Positions 1 to 9,849 of a DNA stretch of 64,000 nt are shown here, in pieces (within the stretch, counting starts at the first letter, position 1; every line of letters starts with the position of its first letter). The DNA comes from Hyaloperonospora brassicae (Eukaryota > Oomycota > Peronosporomycetes > Peronosporales > Peronosporaceae), in contig CANTFL010000144.1 of NCBI GenBank assembly GCA_947650285.1, positions 124,001-188,000 on the forward strand, read 5' to 3'. The translations under genes were made by a program, and so were the position numbers. The notes beneath the pieces are model-generated. The model had not been told where the DNA came from, did not search any database, and was given only the letters and a program-made list of their open reading frames with translations.

Positions 1-452
1 AATCGGCCACAATGGATTTCAAGTAACATGAAAGACTTACGGCAGGAGCATCTTGTCCGGCCAGGTCAACACCTCGTCAGATCGACAGACCGGTTAAAAT
101 GGATCTACAACCGAGTGTCCGATTGGGAACGCGACCAACACGTCACAGCCATACTAAAACAGCACGGTCCAGCATTTACCAGAAACATGTCCATAGCGGA
201 CAAATTCGCATTTGAATGGTCGCCAGTGCTCGGAGTCATTCATCGAGAACAGCCTCTTCACGGTTTAAACGCGGCAATTCAGCAATTCGTACACATTCCG
301 ACAGAGTGAGTTATTTCGAAGGCATCCAACGCGGCTCTCTTAGCTGAAATTTTTGAAGCCGAGGTTCTCAAGCCATTGCAGGGCTTAGCCGTCGAACATC
401 CGCTGGTCCAGACGGTCTCAACAACCATTTTTTTAAGGATACGAAGGCTCTG

Positions 453-2286
453 ATGGTCCTTGCTCTTGTAAGGGTTAGCAGTGAGATTATGGCTGGCGCG
501 GAACCTCCACCCTCTTTTCTTGAGGCCCTGATCATACCACTGAGAAAAAAGGGTGATTCGGCGGACGCGATGGACTACCGACCTATTGCCTTGCTCCAAT
601 CGAGTTACAAGATATTTACCAAGGTTTTAGCGACCCGAATACAACTTGTGTTGCCCACAATTATTGGTGATTCGCAGCAAGGTTTCGTCCACGGCAGGCA
701 GATGCACAAATTAGTGATGATGATGCTTTCTCAATTAGCGACGGCTACAACGGACGACAACCTGACAGCCATGAATAGTAGGTTCATTCTCTTGCTGGAA
801 TTTCGCAAAGCCTATGACACTGTTGACAGGGAATTTCTCTACGAGGCTCTAACGACATTTGGCTTTTCTGAGCGATACGTACAGCTAATCCGTCGGCTTC
901 ATACAGGAACCACGGCGACCTTTTTAGTCAACGGAGAAAAATCCGACCCATTCTCAGCGGTATCGGGTATTCGTCAAGGCTGCCCTTTCGCCCCTCTGCT
1001 TTTTCTAATCGTATTGTAGTTATTGGGCATCTCGATACAACAATCGCCCGTCTTGCAAGGGCTTCCGGTACCAGGGGGCACAGGGGGTCGGCACACGTTT
1101 TCAGCGTTTGTGGATGACTCAACGACTTTTCTAGATAAAGCGTGTCAGCTTGACCAGGCGCTCGGGATAGTTTCTCACTTTGGAAATTTGTCTGGGCTGG
1201 TCGCTCAGCCGGCCAAGATCAAGCTGATTTTTCTCAACAAAGGGGTGCGCTTACGGACATTTTGTGGCATATCAGTACTTCAACCTGTGGATACAGTGCG
1301 GTACTTAGCCTATGAAGTAGGTACAGGCGACCTACAACATCGTAATTGGGCGCTTCGCATCAGGAAGCTTCAACGACGATTATTCACGGCTTCCACGATT
1401 TCTACAAGCGTGGAGAATCGCGTGATGGTATTAAATTTCATTATCCTACCGGCGATTCTGTTTACGGCTGCGGTTTTCGAAATTCCTGACTGGGCGATCA
1501 GGGACGTACAAAATTTGTATAAACAATTTCTTTGGGCACACGCAACCACCACAGAAGCGGGCCGTCACAAGATCAACCCGGGTCTCCTCTTTACTCCGAC
1601 TAAGGCCGGGGGAGTAGGGCTCGCTTCGGTCGAGGTTGCTATTAAAACACAGCGCACCAAACACGCTCTCCGGTGGCTCACGCAAGCTTACGACAAGTAT
1701 TTTGGAACGTGGCGTTTTTGGGCTTATCAGGGTCAGCCGACTACTTCAGCACTTGTTTTGCACGAACGGCCGCGGTCAGGGGGGTGGTCAACCTCTTTGT
1801 CAAAGCCTGCCAAAACTTCATTCATAGCGGATATCGACAAGCTCCTGGAGCCTACAGACGACCAATTATGCCTGTTTGGAGATCGGGTACGTGCGTACGC
1901 ACCAACTCTACTCGCCGATGCAGGTAGCTGGTGGGAAGAGGATGAATGGGTTTTGTCTTATTACTCGATTTTTCCTGAAGCATTATCACACACGGGTCTC
2001 CACTTGAAATCTATTCATCAATTATGGGGGACGCTTGGCTGGAGCAAGAATCCATATATCCGGGATGCACGGGTCAGGCACTTGCTCGGCTATGCGTATG
2101 AACGGATTGTACCATGCACCATCTCAGACTTGCGAATTAGTCGGACGGGGCCGTCCGAGTTTGTCTTTAGCATACCACTGTCCGGACAGCACGTCACCTA
2201 TCATTTGCACCCCAAGCTACGACGATGGGCAACAGCGATATTACTGGCATCCCCGCCTTTTCGGATCGGGACTGATTTAGCGCTCC
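453..2286 (+). pseudogene. LINE reverse transcriptase, broken
   Basis: The region reads as a non-LTR reverse transcriptase in two blocks. Block one (453-1019) has DYRPIALL, then [13 protein letters not shown], then [13 protein letters not shown], the usual order of RT motifs. It ends at a stop codon at 1017-1019. Block two (from about 1023) continues with FVDDSTTF at the catalytic box, where F/YADD is normal, so the second residue is changed. It then runs through thumb and connection sequence to the Ty3 insertion at 2287. The first 450 bases hold an earlier piece (28-309) in another frame. At least two frame or stop lesions make it non-functional. Confidence 0.85.
2282..2286. repeat. Target-site duplication of the Ty3 element, left copy (GCTCC)
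   Basis: GCTCC directly precedes the left LTR and is repeated directly after the right LTR at 10243-10247. A 5-bp duplication is normal for Ty3/Gypsy integrases and shows that both LTRs belong to one insertion. Confidence 0.9.
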
Positions 2287-2679
2287 TGTAACGGGGCACA
2301 CCCTTGCGTGAACTTAACGCAAGGGTTTCGGTGCGCCCGACAGACGTACACGAGGCAAACGAGGAAGCGTAGGTAAGGTAAAAGTAGAACTGGTATATTA
2401 ATATAATTAAGTCTTTAACCACTGTCTCTCTGTCTGACTTAACTTAATTATACTAATCTAACTGAATGTATGACGACGTCTCGTCACCACTCATTGCGCG
2501 CGTCTTGCGGCGATTAGTGGATTGATATCATCAAGATATCAACCAATGAACAGACTCTTTGGTCGACCCATCAATATCACCACTATTGGTGATATTGTTA
2601 AAAGAATATACAACATAATATTCTTTATTGTCATTATCTTTAGAATGACAATTTCCATGTAGCGGGCTGCCTCATTACA
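2287..2679 (-). repeat. LTR (3' LTR in element sense)
   Basis: 393 bp, about 97% identical to 9850-10242. It begins TGTAACGGGG and ends CTCATTACA. Contains at least five hairpins, including 2300-2326, 2522-2542, 2572-2597, 2601-2626 and 2627-2652. Compared with the right copy, its outer right-hand terminal repeat is decayed (CTCATTACA against CCCGTTACA). Confidence 0.95.
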
Positions 2680-2690
2680 TCACCCTCCCT
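2680..2690 (-). other. Putative polypurine tract
   Basis: On the minus strand the bases next to this LTR read AGGGAGGGTGA, a purine-rich run in the position expected for the plus-strand primer. Confidence 0.6.
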
Positions 2691-2761
2691 AACTGATAGT
2701 CACCGTGTGACTATCAAAAATATGGCGGCCACCCGTTGGGCACCATTGGGACAGGGAGCAC

Positions 2762-4420
2762 TTGTTGGGTCCGTTCCATTCACTTTCCAACCGATCTCGC
2801 ATAGTTAACATGTCCATGCGGGGTGACTCAAGACCCGCACAGCCTGGTGCTGTGCCAGCCTCTGCGGCAGACGATTCGTCGTCTGCTGCTCCTTCTCCAC
2901 CTGCAGCAACAGGTGCTGCAGGTGTACGCGGTACCACACCGCGTGCGCATGATGACCCCGACATTGAGGTAATCTACTCTGGCGAGTCAGACGTGTCTGA
3001 CTCGGGCAATGTTCCAGAGGCGTCTCGATCACTGGCGACGCCTCAGTATTCGCCAAGGCCACTGCCGAACGAACGGACTCGTGATTTGCATCACAGTCTG
3101 TTCGGCAGTGATGATGAAGGTGATCAGGGTGGTGAGGAGTAATACACCTCACCACCGCCGACTCGTGCCTCTTCGCACGAGCGATATGACGATGGCGTGA
3201 GCCGTCGTCAATCTGGGAGCCGTGGTACCGACAAAGGTACCACTGTGAAGGGTGATGAGCTGAAGCCGTGGCGTTTGCCCGAACGGCTCATCAATAGCTT
3301 GTCTCACGAGACAAGCCAACACCATCGAATACTCTTATTCGATGCGACTGAGCTTCACGGCTTAGGTTCCAGCGCGAGCAAATTTCGCGCTGAAGAAGAT
3401 TTTTATCTCGATGTCTTTCTTAGACATCGATGGTACAATGGTAACCAAAAGCGTGACAAGGCCTCGCTTTTGGCTGCGTGGAACGCGTTCGTCCAAAACG
3501 TAAAGAATTTTGGACGAGAAGGGTGGCTTAAGAAACTTGAGGCGACACGCCTCAGGTTTGAAAAGCGAACGCCAACCGGTGCTAGGTACCGGTTGCACTT
3601 TTTGTCGAGTGAGGCAGACATTCCTTGCCTCACATGGGGAGACCCTTGTGCGAGTTGTGCTGACAACTCGCAACGTGCGCAGAGGGACGTGTATTCCCTC
3701 GATTCGCCCTGGGGAAGGGAACACATCTCGGCTGAGATGCGTGACGCGATTGCAAACTTGCAATCCGTCTACAAGCGCCAAAAGCGCGTGTTTACCGATG
3801 GGCCACAGGACCAATCGGATGAGTCTCGTCATACTGGCGGACGAGACCTTCAACGTCCATCAACATCTGAGAGCGGGGCTCCCAGCTGTTCCTAGAGGGT
3901 GGATACCACCGCCACTGGACGAGGTAGCTCGTCCTTGATCCTGAATCGTCACGGTGATTCAAGATACGCTCCACTAAAAAGCGTTGACCACCGTGAGCAT
4001 CCACCAAAGGATGTGGTGGAGGAGGAAAGACCTCCTCCAGATGATTCGGTTCACCATCTCGACCCTTACGAGACGGATCGCGCAATCGATGAATTGAGCG
4101 ATGACTTGAAGCACGAGAGCGACCGGCGCTACGCCTTGACTGATACCGTGCGGAAGAACCGCAAGAATCACGAGGCTGATCGGGCGAGAGACCGCGCCGA
4201 TTATGCCACAGCGCAGCTTCAGGTCGAGCGGGATGTCCGCTCCCTATTCGGCGAGCTGGCGACAGCTCGCGGGGAGATATCTCGGTTGAGTTCCGAGGTA
4301 TCATATCTGCGCGACCAGAAGGATCGTCTGGAGCGAGAACGCAAGAACTTGATGGATGTTCTTGAACGTGGGGGCAATCTTCATCGGAAGAAGAAGGCTA
4401 GTACCGACAGTACGGTCTGA
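2762..4420 (+). pseudogene. Opposite-strand reading frame of the Ty3 element, two in-frame stops
   Basis: Three reading frames, 2762-3142, 3197-3895 and 3899-4420, lie in the same phase and are separated only by a TAA at 3140-3142 and a TAG at 3893-3895. The gap 3143-3196 is also open, so this looks like one ancestral frame of about 550 codons antisense to gag-pol. Part one is Ser/Asp-rich. Part two has a compact charged and aromatic segment (YLDVFLRHRWYNGNQK). Part three has long charged heptads (residues near RSLFGELATARGEISRLSS) that look like a coiled coil. I recognise no family. Its right third overlaps the integrase-chromodomain linker and chromodomain on the other strand. Function unknown; antisense frames are known from some plant Gypsy elements. 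Confidence 0.6.
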
Positions 4421-5684
4421 GTCGCCCCACGTAAAACGTAGGATGCGTGGCATTCCTACGTGGCAATTCGATCGTGTATGCATTGCCCTTGCGATGCAAC
4501 ACTCGAAATGGCCCAATGTACTTCGGCAGTAGTTTACTACTGCCGACACTTGTGACTTCATGTCCAGGTGAGTTTACCTTAGACAGTAGTACTAGGTCGT
4601 TAACTTTAAATGAAAGATCATTTGCTCTTCCATTCTTGTCTGCGTTCCGTTTCTGGCGGTCCACCGCATTTGCGATGGAGTCCTGAAAGAAACGGACTAC
4701 CGCCTCTCGAGTCAGCAGGAAGTTCTCTGCTGACTCTTTGTTTTGTCTGGCAGTGCGCTTCGTGCGCACTGCTAAGAGATTGTTCTCTTCTTCAGCGAGG
4801 TTGTCTTCTTCCTCGCTGGAATAATCGTTGACGATGCTGAATATACCAGCATCGTCATCATCATCCGAGCCAATAATAGCGTTGTCGCTAATATTGCGGT
4901 GGTGTGCTTCACCGATGTCGACATTGTCCACATCGGCATCATACGTGATGACGTTAGCGTCGACACGTGGTGAGCATGAGCCAAAACGGTTTTTGCTCGA
5001 GCGAGTCCCTCCGCTCCGTATCCAAGAGTCACACTTTAGAAGGGCTGGAACACGTGGATGGCGTAAGCCATTCACGTAAAACGGTATGTGCTGTGTTGAA
5101 GCATGCACCGAATTATTGATGGCGAATTCCACCATTGGAAGGAATTCGCTCCAACTCGAAAACGAGTGTACATATCCTCGAAGGATCTCTTCAAGGACAC
5201 GGTTCGCACGTTCCGTCTGACCATCTGTTTCCGGATGGTCAGAAGCAGACATCTTCAATCGTGTTCCAAGAGTACGGAACACGGTTTGCCAAAATGCCGC
5301 CGTGAACCGAGGGTCACGGTCGGATACGAGTTCACGGGGTAACCCGTGGAGTCTAAAGACCGTGTCGAGAGAGACACGAGCACAACCTTGAGCCTTGATC
5401 GACTCGGGTACAGCAGCAAGATGGACCATCTTGCTGAACCGGTCAACAAACACAATAATACCATTTTTCTTGTGAGCGTCTTCGGGAAAACCGAAGACGA
5501 AGTCCATTGAAACGGACTGCCAGCACTCTGTCGGAACAGGCAGAGGCTGCAATGGCGCACGGGATAAAGGACTAGGCTTCACCCGTTGGCAAACCTCGCA
5601 AGCACGTATGTACTTGCGTACAAACTGATACTGGTGTGGCCAGTAAAAGTCACGACTTACCGTGAGGTAAGTCTTTCTCTACCA
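3792..5684 (-). pseudogene. Ty3 integrase with C-terminal chromodomain, one in-frame stop
   Basis: From about 5684 the frame reads the zinc-finger tail (CEVCQRV) and then the catalytic core: SMDFVFGFPEDA, VSDRDPRFTA and HPETDGQTERANRVLEE supply the D, D and E of a DD35E integrase. The core domain is followed by VGRLRPY, a typical GPY/F-like end. A TAG at 4398-4400 interrupts the frame. Beyond it the same phase continues to 3792 and encodes a chromodomain (RFLVERILNH, YLVQWRWYPP, SWEPRSQML). Chromodomains in Ty3 elements guide integration to marked chromatin. It is joined to the upstream RNase H only through a frame change near 5685, probably a single-base loss. Confidence 0.85.
5414..5436. 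repeat. 11-bp perfect inverted repeat, 1-nt loop, inside integrase
   Basis: CAGCAAGATGG at 5414-5424 and its exact complement at 5426-5436. It lies in codons of the integrase core. Confidence 0.95.
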
Positions 5685-7792
5685 CGATGGCCGCCTGTTG
5701 GGGCATCGTGACACTCATTCATGATGCGTAAACGCAAATCATGATGAGCGGGTACAACGACACGAGGCGTGTCGTCGGCAACAGCTGTATAGTACAGCAA
5801 TCCGTTGCGTGTACTATACCGATCCGATGAGGATCGGTACAAATCCGGTAAATTCTTCAATGATTTACTGGATGGATTCACCAGATGATCCATTAATCGC
5901 AGAAGATCCTTATCTTCCGCGTATGCCTTTCGTACGTCGTCAAGTAAACTTGACGACGGAACACTGGCTGTCAGTGTCGCAACAGTGGGCTTATCCTCAC
6001 TGTTGAATTGTGCGACCGGCTCGAAATCGGGCCGGCGCGAATGAGCATCAGCGACGACGTTTAGTCGTCCTGGTTTATACTCCACGGAGAAGTTATACTC
6101 CGCGAAGAAAGACAGCCACCTCGCCATTCTTTGCGAGAGGTGTGGGCTGTTTACGGCCGTGCGTAATGACGTATGGTCCGTATAGACGATTAACGGTCTA
6201 TCTCCCAATAGATAGACCCGGAACTTAGCCAGTGCATATTTCATGGCAAGGAGTTCCTTGTCATGCACTGGGTAATTGCGCTCAGCTGCTTGCAGCTGAC
6301 GCGACTGATAACAGATGACGCGCTCCGCGCCATCTGCGTCGAACTGCATTAACGCACAGCCGATTGCAAAATCGCTGGCGTCACAGACCACATGAAATGG
6401 TCTGTCCTGATCTGCAATCGCCAATATCGGCGACTGCATCAAGCTTTGCTTGATACCTTCGAAGGGACGCTGGCACTCAGCGTTCCATGACCACTTGACA
6501 TTGTTTTTGAGCAAGCAAGAAAGATGAACAGTCATCTCGGCGTTAATGCGCGAGTACTTGTGCAAGTACGCCGCTAGCCCAAGGAACTTCCTCATTCCCT
6601 TGACATCGACTGGCACTGGCCAGGCGGTGATCGCCTTGATCTTTTCGGGATCAGGGCGTACGCCGTGTTTACCCACGATGCACCCAAGAAGTGGTATTTC
6701 GCTAGCCGCGAATATACACTTCTTGAGGTTGGCGTACAACTTATGCTTGCGCATAAGTTGAAGGACTTGACGAACATGAGTTCTGTGAACTTTAACATCC
6801 GTCTTTCCGTCCATAGCCCGACTATGGACGAACACATCGTCGAAGTAACTCGGTGCGAAATCACGCACCGGTCTCAACAGATTTGTAACACATCTGTTGA
6901 ACGTTGCAGGGGCATTGCTCAGCCCCTGTGGCATCACTAGTCACTCCCACAGCATACCGCTGGGGGTGATCACTGCTGTGTACGGGATGTCCCGTTCACG
7001 CATGAGGATCTGATAGAATCCATCCATCAGATCCATGGACGAAAAGATGGTATTATTTGACATACCATCTATGATTACGTCCTTCCTCGGTATCGGCGTC
7101 TGAGCCGGTACCGTTGCAGCATTCAATTTGTTGAATGCGTGCACTATCCGCCATCCTCCTGTGGCCTTTCGCACACAGAAGGTCGGAGAGCTGTGAGGGG
7201 ATGTTGATTCCCTCACATGGCTCGCTGCTAAGCGATCGGCAAAGAACTTGTCGATCGCTAGTACTTGTTCACGAGGCAGTGGCCACTGCTTCATGACACA
7301 GTACTTCGATCCCGGTCTGAGCTCGATCTCGTGTCGAGTGCCTTTGTCCTTAGGCAACTCGCAAGGTATGGATTCAGGGAATACGTCCTTGAATTCGATC
7401 AAATCCTTATACAAAGGATTTGTCTGAAGTGACTCCCAGGATTGAGACGCGTATCGCTCAATCCGAGTCTTCTCATCGAGGACACTTTCGTCCATCGATG
7501 AGCTGCTGAGAATCCGTTCGTTCTCAGCAAATACTGTGGCCGACCGAATATCGGACACATACTCATCCTCTGTGACGAGTATGCAGATCTGCTTGACTTT
7601 GCCACTACTCAGATCACGCAAGAACCGTTTCGGTTCCAGCGTTGCCAACTGAGTTATCTCCGAAGTTATCTTCGGAGGCACAATCAGATCGAGTGTATAA
7701 GCACCTAAACTTGATCCGTCATTGACCAAGACGTTCAACGTCTCGGTTTCTTCCTGGAACTTGCTTCCACAGGTTGCTGAGGACCTGATCCC
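5657..7792 (-). pseudogene. Ty3 reverse transcriptase and RNase H, one in-frame stop
   Basis: The reverse transcriptase has TFCVRKATGGWRIVHAFNKLN, then MDLMDGFYQI, then MPQGLSNAPATF and the catalytic SYFDDVFVHSR. RNase H follows with VVCDASDFAIG, KELLAM and YTDHTSL. The segment ends with the start of the integrase zinc finger (GGHRGRE). A TGA at 6941-6943 replaces the tryptophan codon expected just before LVMPQGL, so the frame is split at the palm. The frame is open upstream only to 7792, where a stop at 7793-7795 separates it from the protease frame ending at 7855; a frame change must lie between them. Confidence 0.9.
5935..5958. repeat. 11-bp perfect inverted repeat, 2-nt loop
   Basis: CGTCGTCAAGT at 5935-5945 and its exact complement at 5948-5958, inside the region between RNase H and integrase. 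Confidence 0.95.
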
Positions 7793-7854
7793 TCAGCAAG
7801 TGACTCTTGAGGAATTCCTTCCTCAAGTACGTGGGGGCTTATTCCCTCGACGTC

Positions 7855-8634
7855 TTACGACTGTGGCTGTGCAACCACAGTCAGGCACCGATCCTCTACG
7901 GTCGACTCTCCAGTCGACCTAGGATTTCCATGTTGCCCTTTGGAGGAAACAGGCTTCTTTTGTCTAAGATGCTGCCCGCTAGGCATGCATCCATGTACCG
8001 TTCCACTCGACTTATTCGAGTGGTGGACCTTCGGCGCCGCCTGTACCTCTGTACAGCCGCCGGGAGCTTGCTCCACAGTGTAGTGATCAACTACACTGTG
8101 ATCTTGTGCAGTCGTGCTAACGACCGTACCGCAAGTGAGGCTATCGCACTCACTCGCAGAACATCCACACGCTTGTGGACGCTCCAAGATGTTCATCAGA
8201 TGGCCATCTGATGAACAAGCGGCAGGCATCTTCGCGGATCGATGCTGCCAGCTCACCCTTGGCTCGTACCATCTGAGCCAAGGTAACCCCAGGATGACAT
8301 CAAATTTGTCATCCAGATCCAGTACGATGAAGTCATCATCGTACTGTTCGCCCTCTAACGTGTAGTGGATTCCTACTACACGTTTTTCAACGGTAATCGA
8401 TGCGCCTGTTGCAAGGCGCACCGTCATCCTCGTGAGGGGAATGTCGCGCTCAACGAACTTGAGCCTACGACCCTCTAGTGACTGGCGTCGAACAAAGTTG
8501 TTCGACGCCCCACAGTCTACTAGGGCACGAAGTGACAAATCATTTGTCGCTTTCAACTTCAAGGTGATGCGCGAAACGTCATCACCAGGTGCAGAGACAC
8601 ACAATGATTGTGTATCTGGAGCAACTTTCGTCAA
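7855..8634 (-). CDS. Ty3 aspartic protease region
   Basis: About 259 codons. Residues near 38-41 read DCGA followed by SNNFVRRQSL, the retropepsin active-site loop with Cys in place of the usual Ser or Thr. Further on, DDDFIVLDLDDKFDVILGLPWL matches the second conserved block of Gypsy proteases (the ILGLPWL motif). The remainder is a variable linker. It lies in a different frame from both gag (end at 8685) and reverse transcriptase. The DNA of the active-site codons is also a 12-bp perfect inverted repeat (8484-8509). Confidence 0.8.
   Translation of the reverse strand: MTKVAPDTQSLCVSAPGDDVSRITLKLKATNDLSLRALVDCGASNNFVRRQSLEGRRLKFVERDIPLTRMTVRLATGASITVEKRVVGIHYTLEGEQYDDDFIVLDLDDKFDVILGLPWLRWYEPRVSWQHRSAKMPAACSSDGHLMNILERPQACGCSASECDSLTCGTVVSTTAQDHSVVDHYTVEQAPGGCTEVQAAPKVHHSNKSSGTVHGCMPSGQHLRQKKPVSSKGQHGNPRSTGESTVEDRCLTVVAQPQS
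8074..8100. repeat. 11-bp perfect inverted repeat, 5-nt loop
   Basis: CACAGTGTAGT at 8074-8084 and its exact complement at 8090-8100, in the linker after the protease domain. Confidence 0.95.
8190..8217. repeat. 28-nt perfect palindrome
   Basis: Fourteen base pairs with no loop, centred between 8203 and 8204 (left arm TGTTCATCAGATGG). It lies in the protease reading frame and encodes DGHLMN on the minus strand. It is the longest of the element's inverted repeats that I found. Confidence 0.95.
8320..8346. repeat. 11-bp perfect inverted repeat, 5-nt loop
   Basis: CAGTACGATGA at 8320-8330 and its exact complement at 8336-8346, within the conserved DDDFIVLDL block of the protease. Confidence 0.95.
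8484..8509. repeat. 12-bp perfect inverted repeat, 2-nt loop, at protease active site
   Basis: GGCGTCGAACAA at 8484-8495 and its exact complement at 8498-8509. The minus-strand codons are those for ASNNFVRR directly after the catalytic Asp-Cys-Gly. Confidence 0.95.
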
Positions 8635-8684
8635 GAGATTTGCAAATTCTCTTGAGGTTGCTGGATCAGTAGGGCGATCCGCCT

Positions 8685-9491
8685 CTACTGACCCCGACCA
8701 TTTTTTGATGGTCCGTCTCGCTGTTGCGGCTTCGCAACAGCGCTGGACCCACGCCCATTGCCCTTTCTGGCAAAGGGTCGTCCATTTCGCTCAGTACTGT
8801 TTGGTACTGGGCGTGGAGCACTACACTCGTATGCGTAGTGCCCTAACTTCTGACAGCGATTGCACTTCTGCAATCGCTTGTTGTTTGAAGAGCGAGGTCT
8901 CTCGCTCTCAACATACCAGAGGTCCATTGGTTCTGAACCTCCGATCTCTTGTCGTCCCGGTGGACGATAAGAGTTTGAGCTAGCATGAGCCTGTCTCATG
9001 CTAAAGTCTTCCTGTTCCGCGGCTGATATCGCTTCTTCAAGTGTATTCAGCTCAAGGCGGAACAGGTGGATCCTGACGGGCCCTTCTGCGAGCCCTTGCA
9101 TGAACACCGTAATCAACGTGTGTTCATGGACTGGGTTGGCAGTTATACTACTTGCAAGGAGTCGTATATGTTGAGCGTAAGAGTGCACATCACGCTTACC
9201 CTGCTTGAGTTTCAGGAGCTCTGAACGAGCCCTGAACTCAGCCCGTGGCGGCTCAAACGTTTGTCTGAGCCGGGACTTGAAGTCATCTAGCGACCTAAAC
9301 ACATTTGGGTCGCTACTCTCGAGCCCCAGGAACCAAGTTTTGGCACGCCCTGCCAAGCGGGTTTGAGCAAATGTGAGTTTCATTTGCTCATCTTCGACGC
9401 GACGAGCCCTTAAGGCTCTGTCGAGTTCGACAAACCACAGTAACAGGGGGTCTTCCGGGACTCCACTGTACTTGGAGATGTAAACTTTCAT
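8685..9491 (-). CDS. Ty3 gag: capsid and CCHC zinc knuckle
   Basis: 268 codons. The capsid part (retrotransposon gag family) shows LTFAQTRLAGRAKTWF, LKLKQGKRDVHSYAQHI and ITVFMQGLAEGPVRIHLF. The C-terminal part has one zinc knuckle, CNRCQKLGHYAYEC, with spacing C-X2-C-X4-H-X4-C. The start codon overlaps the stop of the upstream frame as ATGA at 9488-9491, so it may have been continuous with it or be reached by reinitiation. Encodes the particle shell that packages element RNA. Confidence 0.85.
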   Translation of the reverse strand: MKVYISKYSGVPEDPLLLWFVELDRALRARRVEDEQMKLTFAQTRLAGRAKTWFLGLESSDPNVFRSLDDFKSRLRQTFEPPRAEFRARSELLKLKQGKRDVHSYAQHIRLLASSITANPVHEHTLITVFMQGLAEGPVRIHLFRLELNTLEEAISAAEQEDFSMRQAHASSNSYRPPGRQEIGGSEPMDLWYVESERPRSSNNKRLQKCNRCQKLGHYAYECSAPRPVPNSTERNGRPFARKGNGRGSSAVAKPQQRDGPSKNGRGQ

Positions 9492-9805
9492 GACCTCGGA
9501 CGACGCACATGCGCCGTCCCGCCCACAGCAGCATGGAATTGCTGCTGTCTCAACTGCTCTGTCTGTTGAGAGCCTTGCTGGTGAAGCAAGGCTACCTTCT
9601 CCCTTTCGGCGACAAGTTCATGTTGTATGAACTTGGCTATAGCGGCATGCTGTTGGTCTCTGTCTAGAGACTCCAACATGGCGCTAATGGCGAAATCGCC
9701 TACGGTAGAACTCATTCGTTCTACCGCACCCCATTCGATGTCACTCAAATGGGTAAACCCTTCACGCGTGACGTGAAAGGTCTCTTCATCATCCAACATG
9801 TTCAT
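9488..9805 (-). CDS. Ty3 N-terminal gag segment
   Basis: 105 codons, first reading frame after the primer binding site. It is acidic then Gln-rich, with a helical, coiled-coil-like stretch (AAIAKFIQHELVAEREKVAL). It ends in an ATGA overlap with the capsid frame. It is either a separate leader protein or the N terminus of gag separated by a one-base change; the sequence alone cannot say which. Confidence 0.55.
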   Translation of the reverse strand: MNMLDDEETFHVTREGFTHLSDIEWGAVERMSSTVGDFAISAMLESLDRDQQHAAIAKFIQHELVAEREKVALLHQQGSQQTEQLRQQQFHAAVGGTAHVRRPRS

Positions 9806-9834
9806 GTTGGATGTTGTGGTCCTTGGAAGGACTA

Positions 9835-9847
9835 CAAAGTGCTACCA
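9835..9847 (-). other. Putative primer binding site
   Basis: On the minus strand, two bases inside the right LTR, the sequence reads TGGTAGCACTTTG. TGG pairs with the CCA end of a tRNA, and position and spacing are standard. The first seven bases fit an initiator-Met-like acceptor end, but the donor tRNA is not certain. Confidence 0.6.
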
Positions 9848-9849
9848 GG

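Larger units (their letters stand above)
1..2286 (+). mobile_element. LINE-like non-LTR retrotransposon, left part (5' end outside window)
   Basis: A reverse-transcriptase coding region runs rightwards and stops at the left LTR of the nested Ty3 element, then resumes at 10243. Its frame reads straight across the insertion once the Ty3 element and one copy of the duplicated GCTCC are removed (…TDLAL followed by QPRLTL…), so the two parts are one element. Its own 5' part, including any endonuclease domain, lies outside the window. Several frames are broken (near 310-450 and at 1017-1019), so this copy is dead. No LTR or terminal repeat of its own is visible. The clade within non-LTR elements is not assigned. 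Confidence 0.85.

Noticed and set aside
2696..9849. Possible CRISPR-like array, because of regularly spaced short palindromes
   Set aside because: The palindromes all differ in sequence, there are no direct repeats or spacers, and the region encodes Ty3 proteins.
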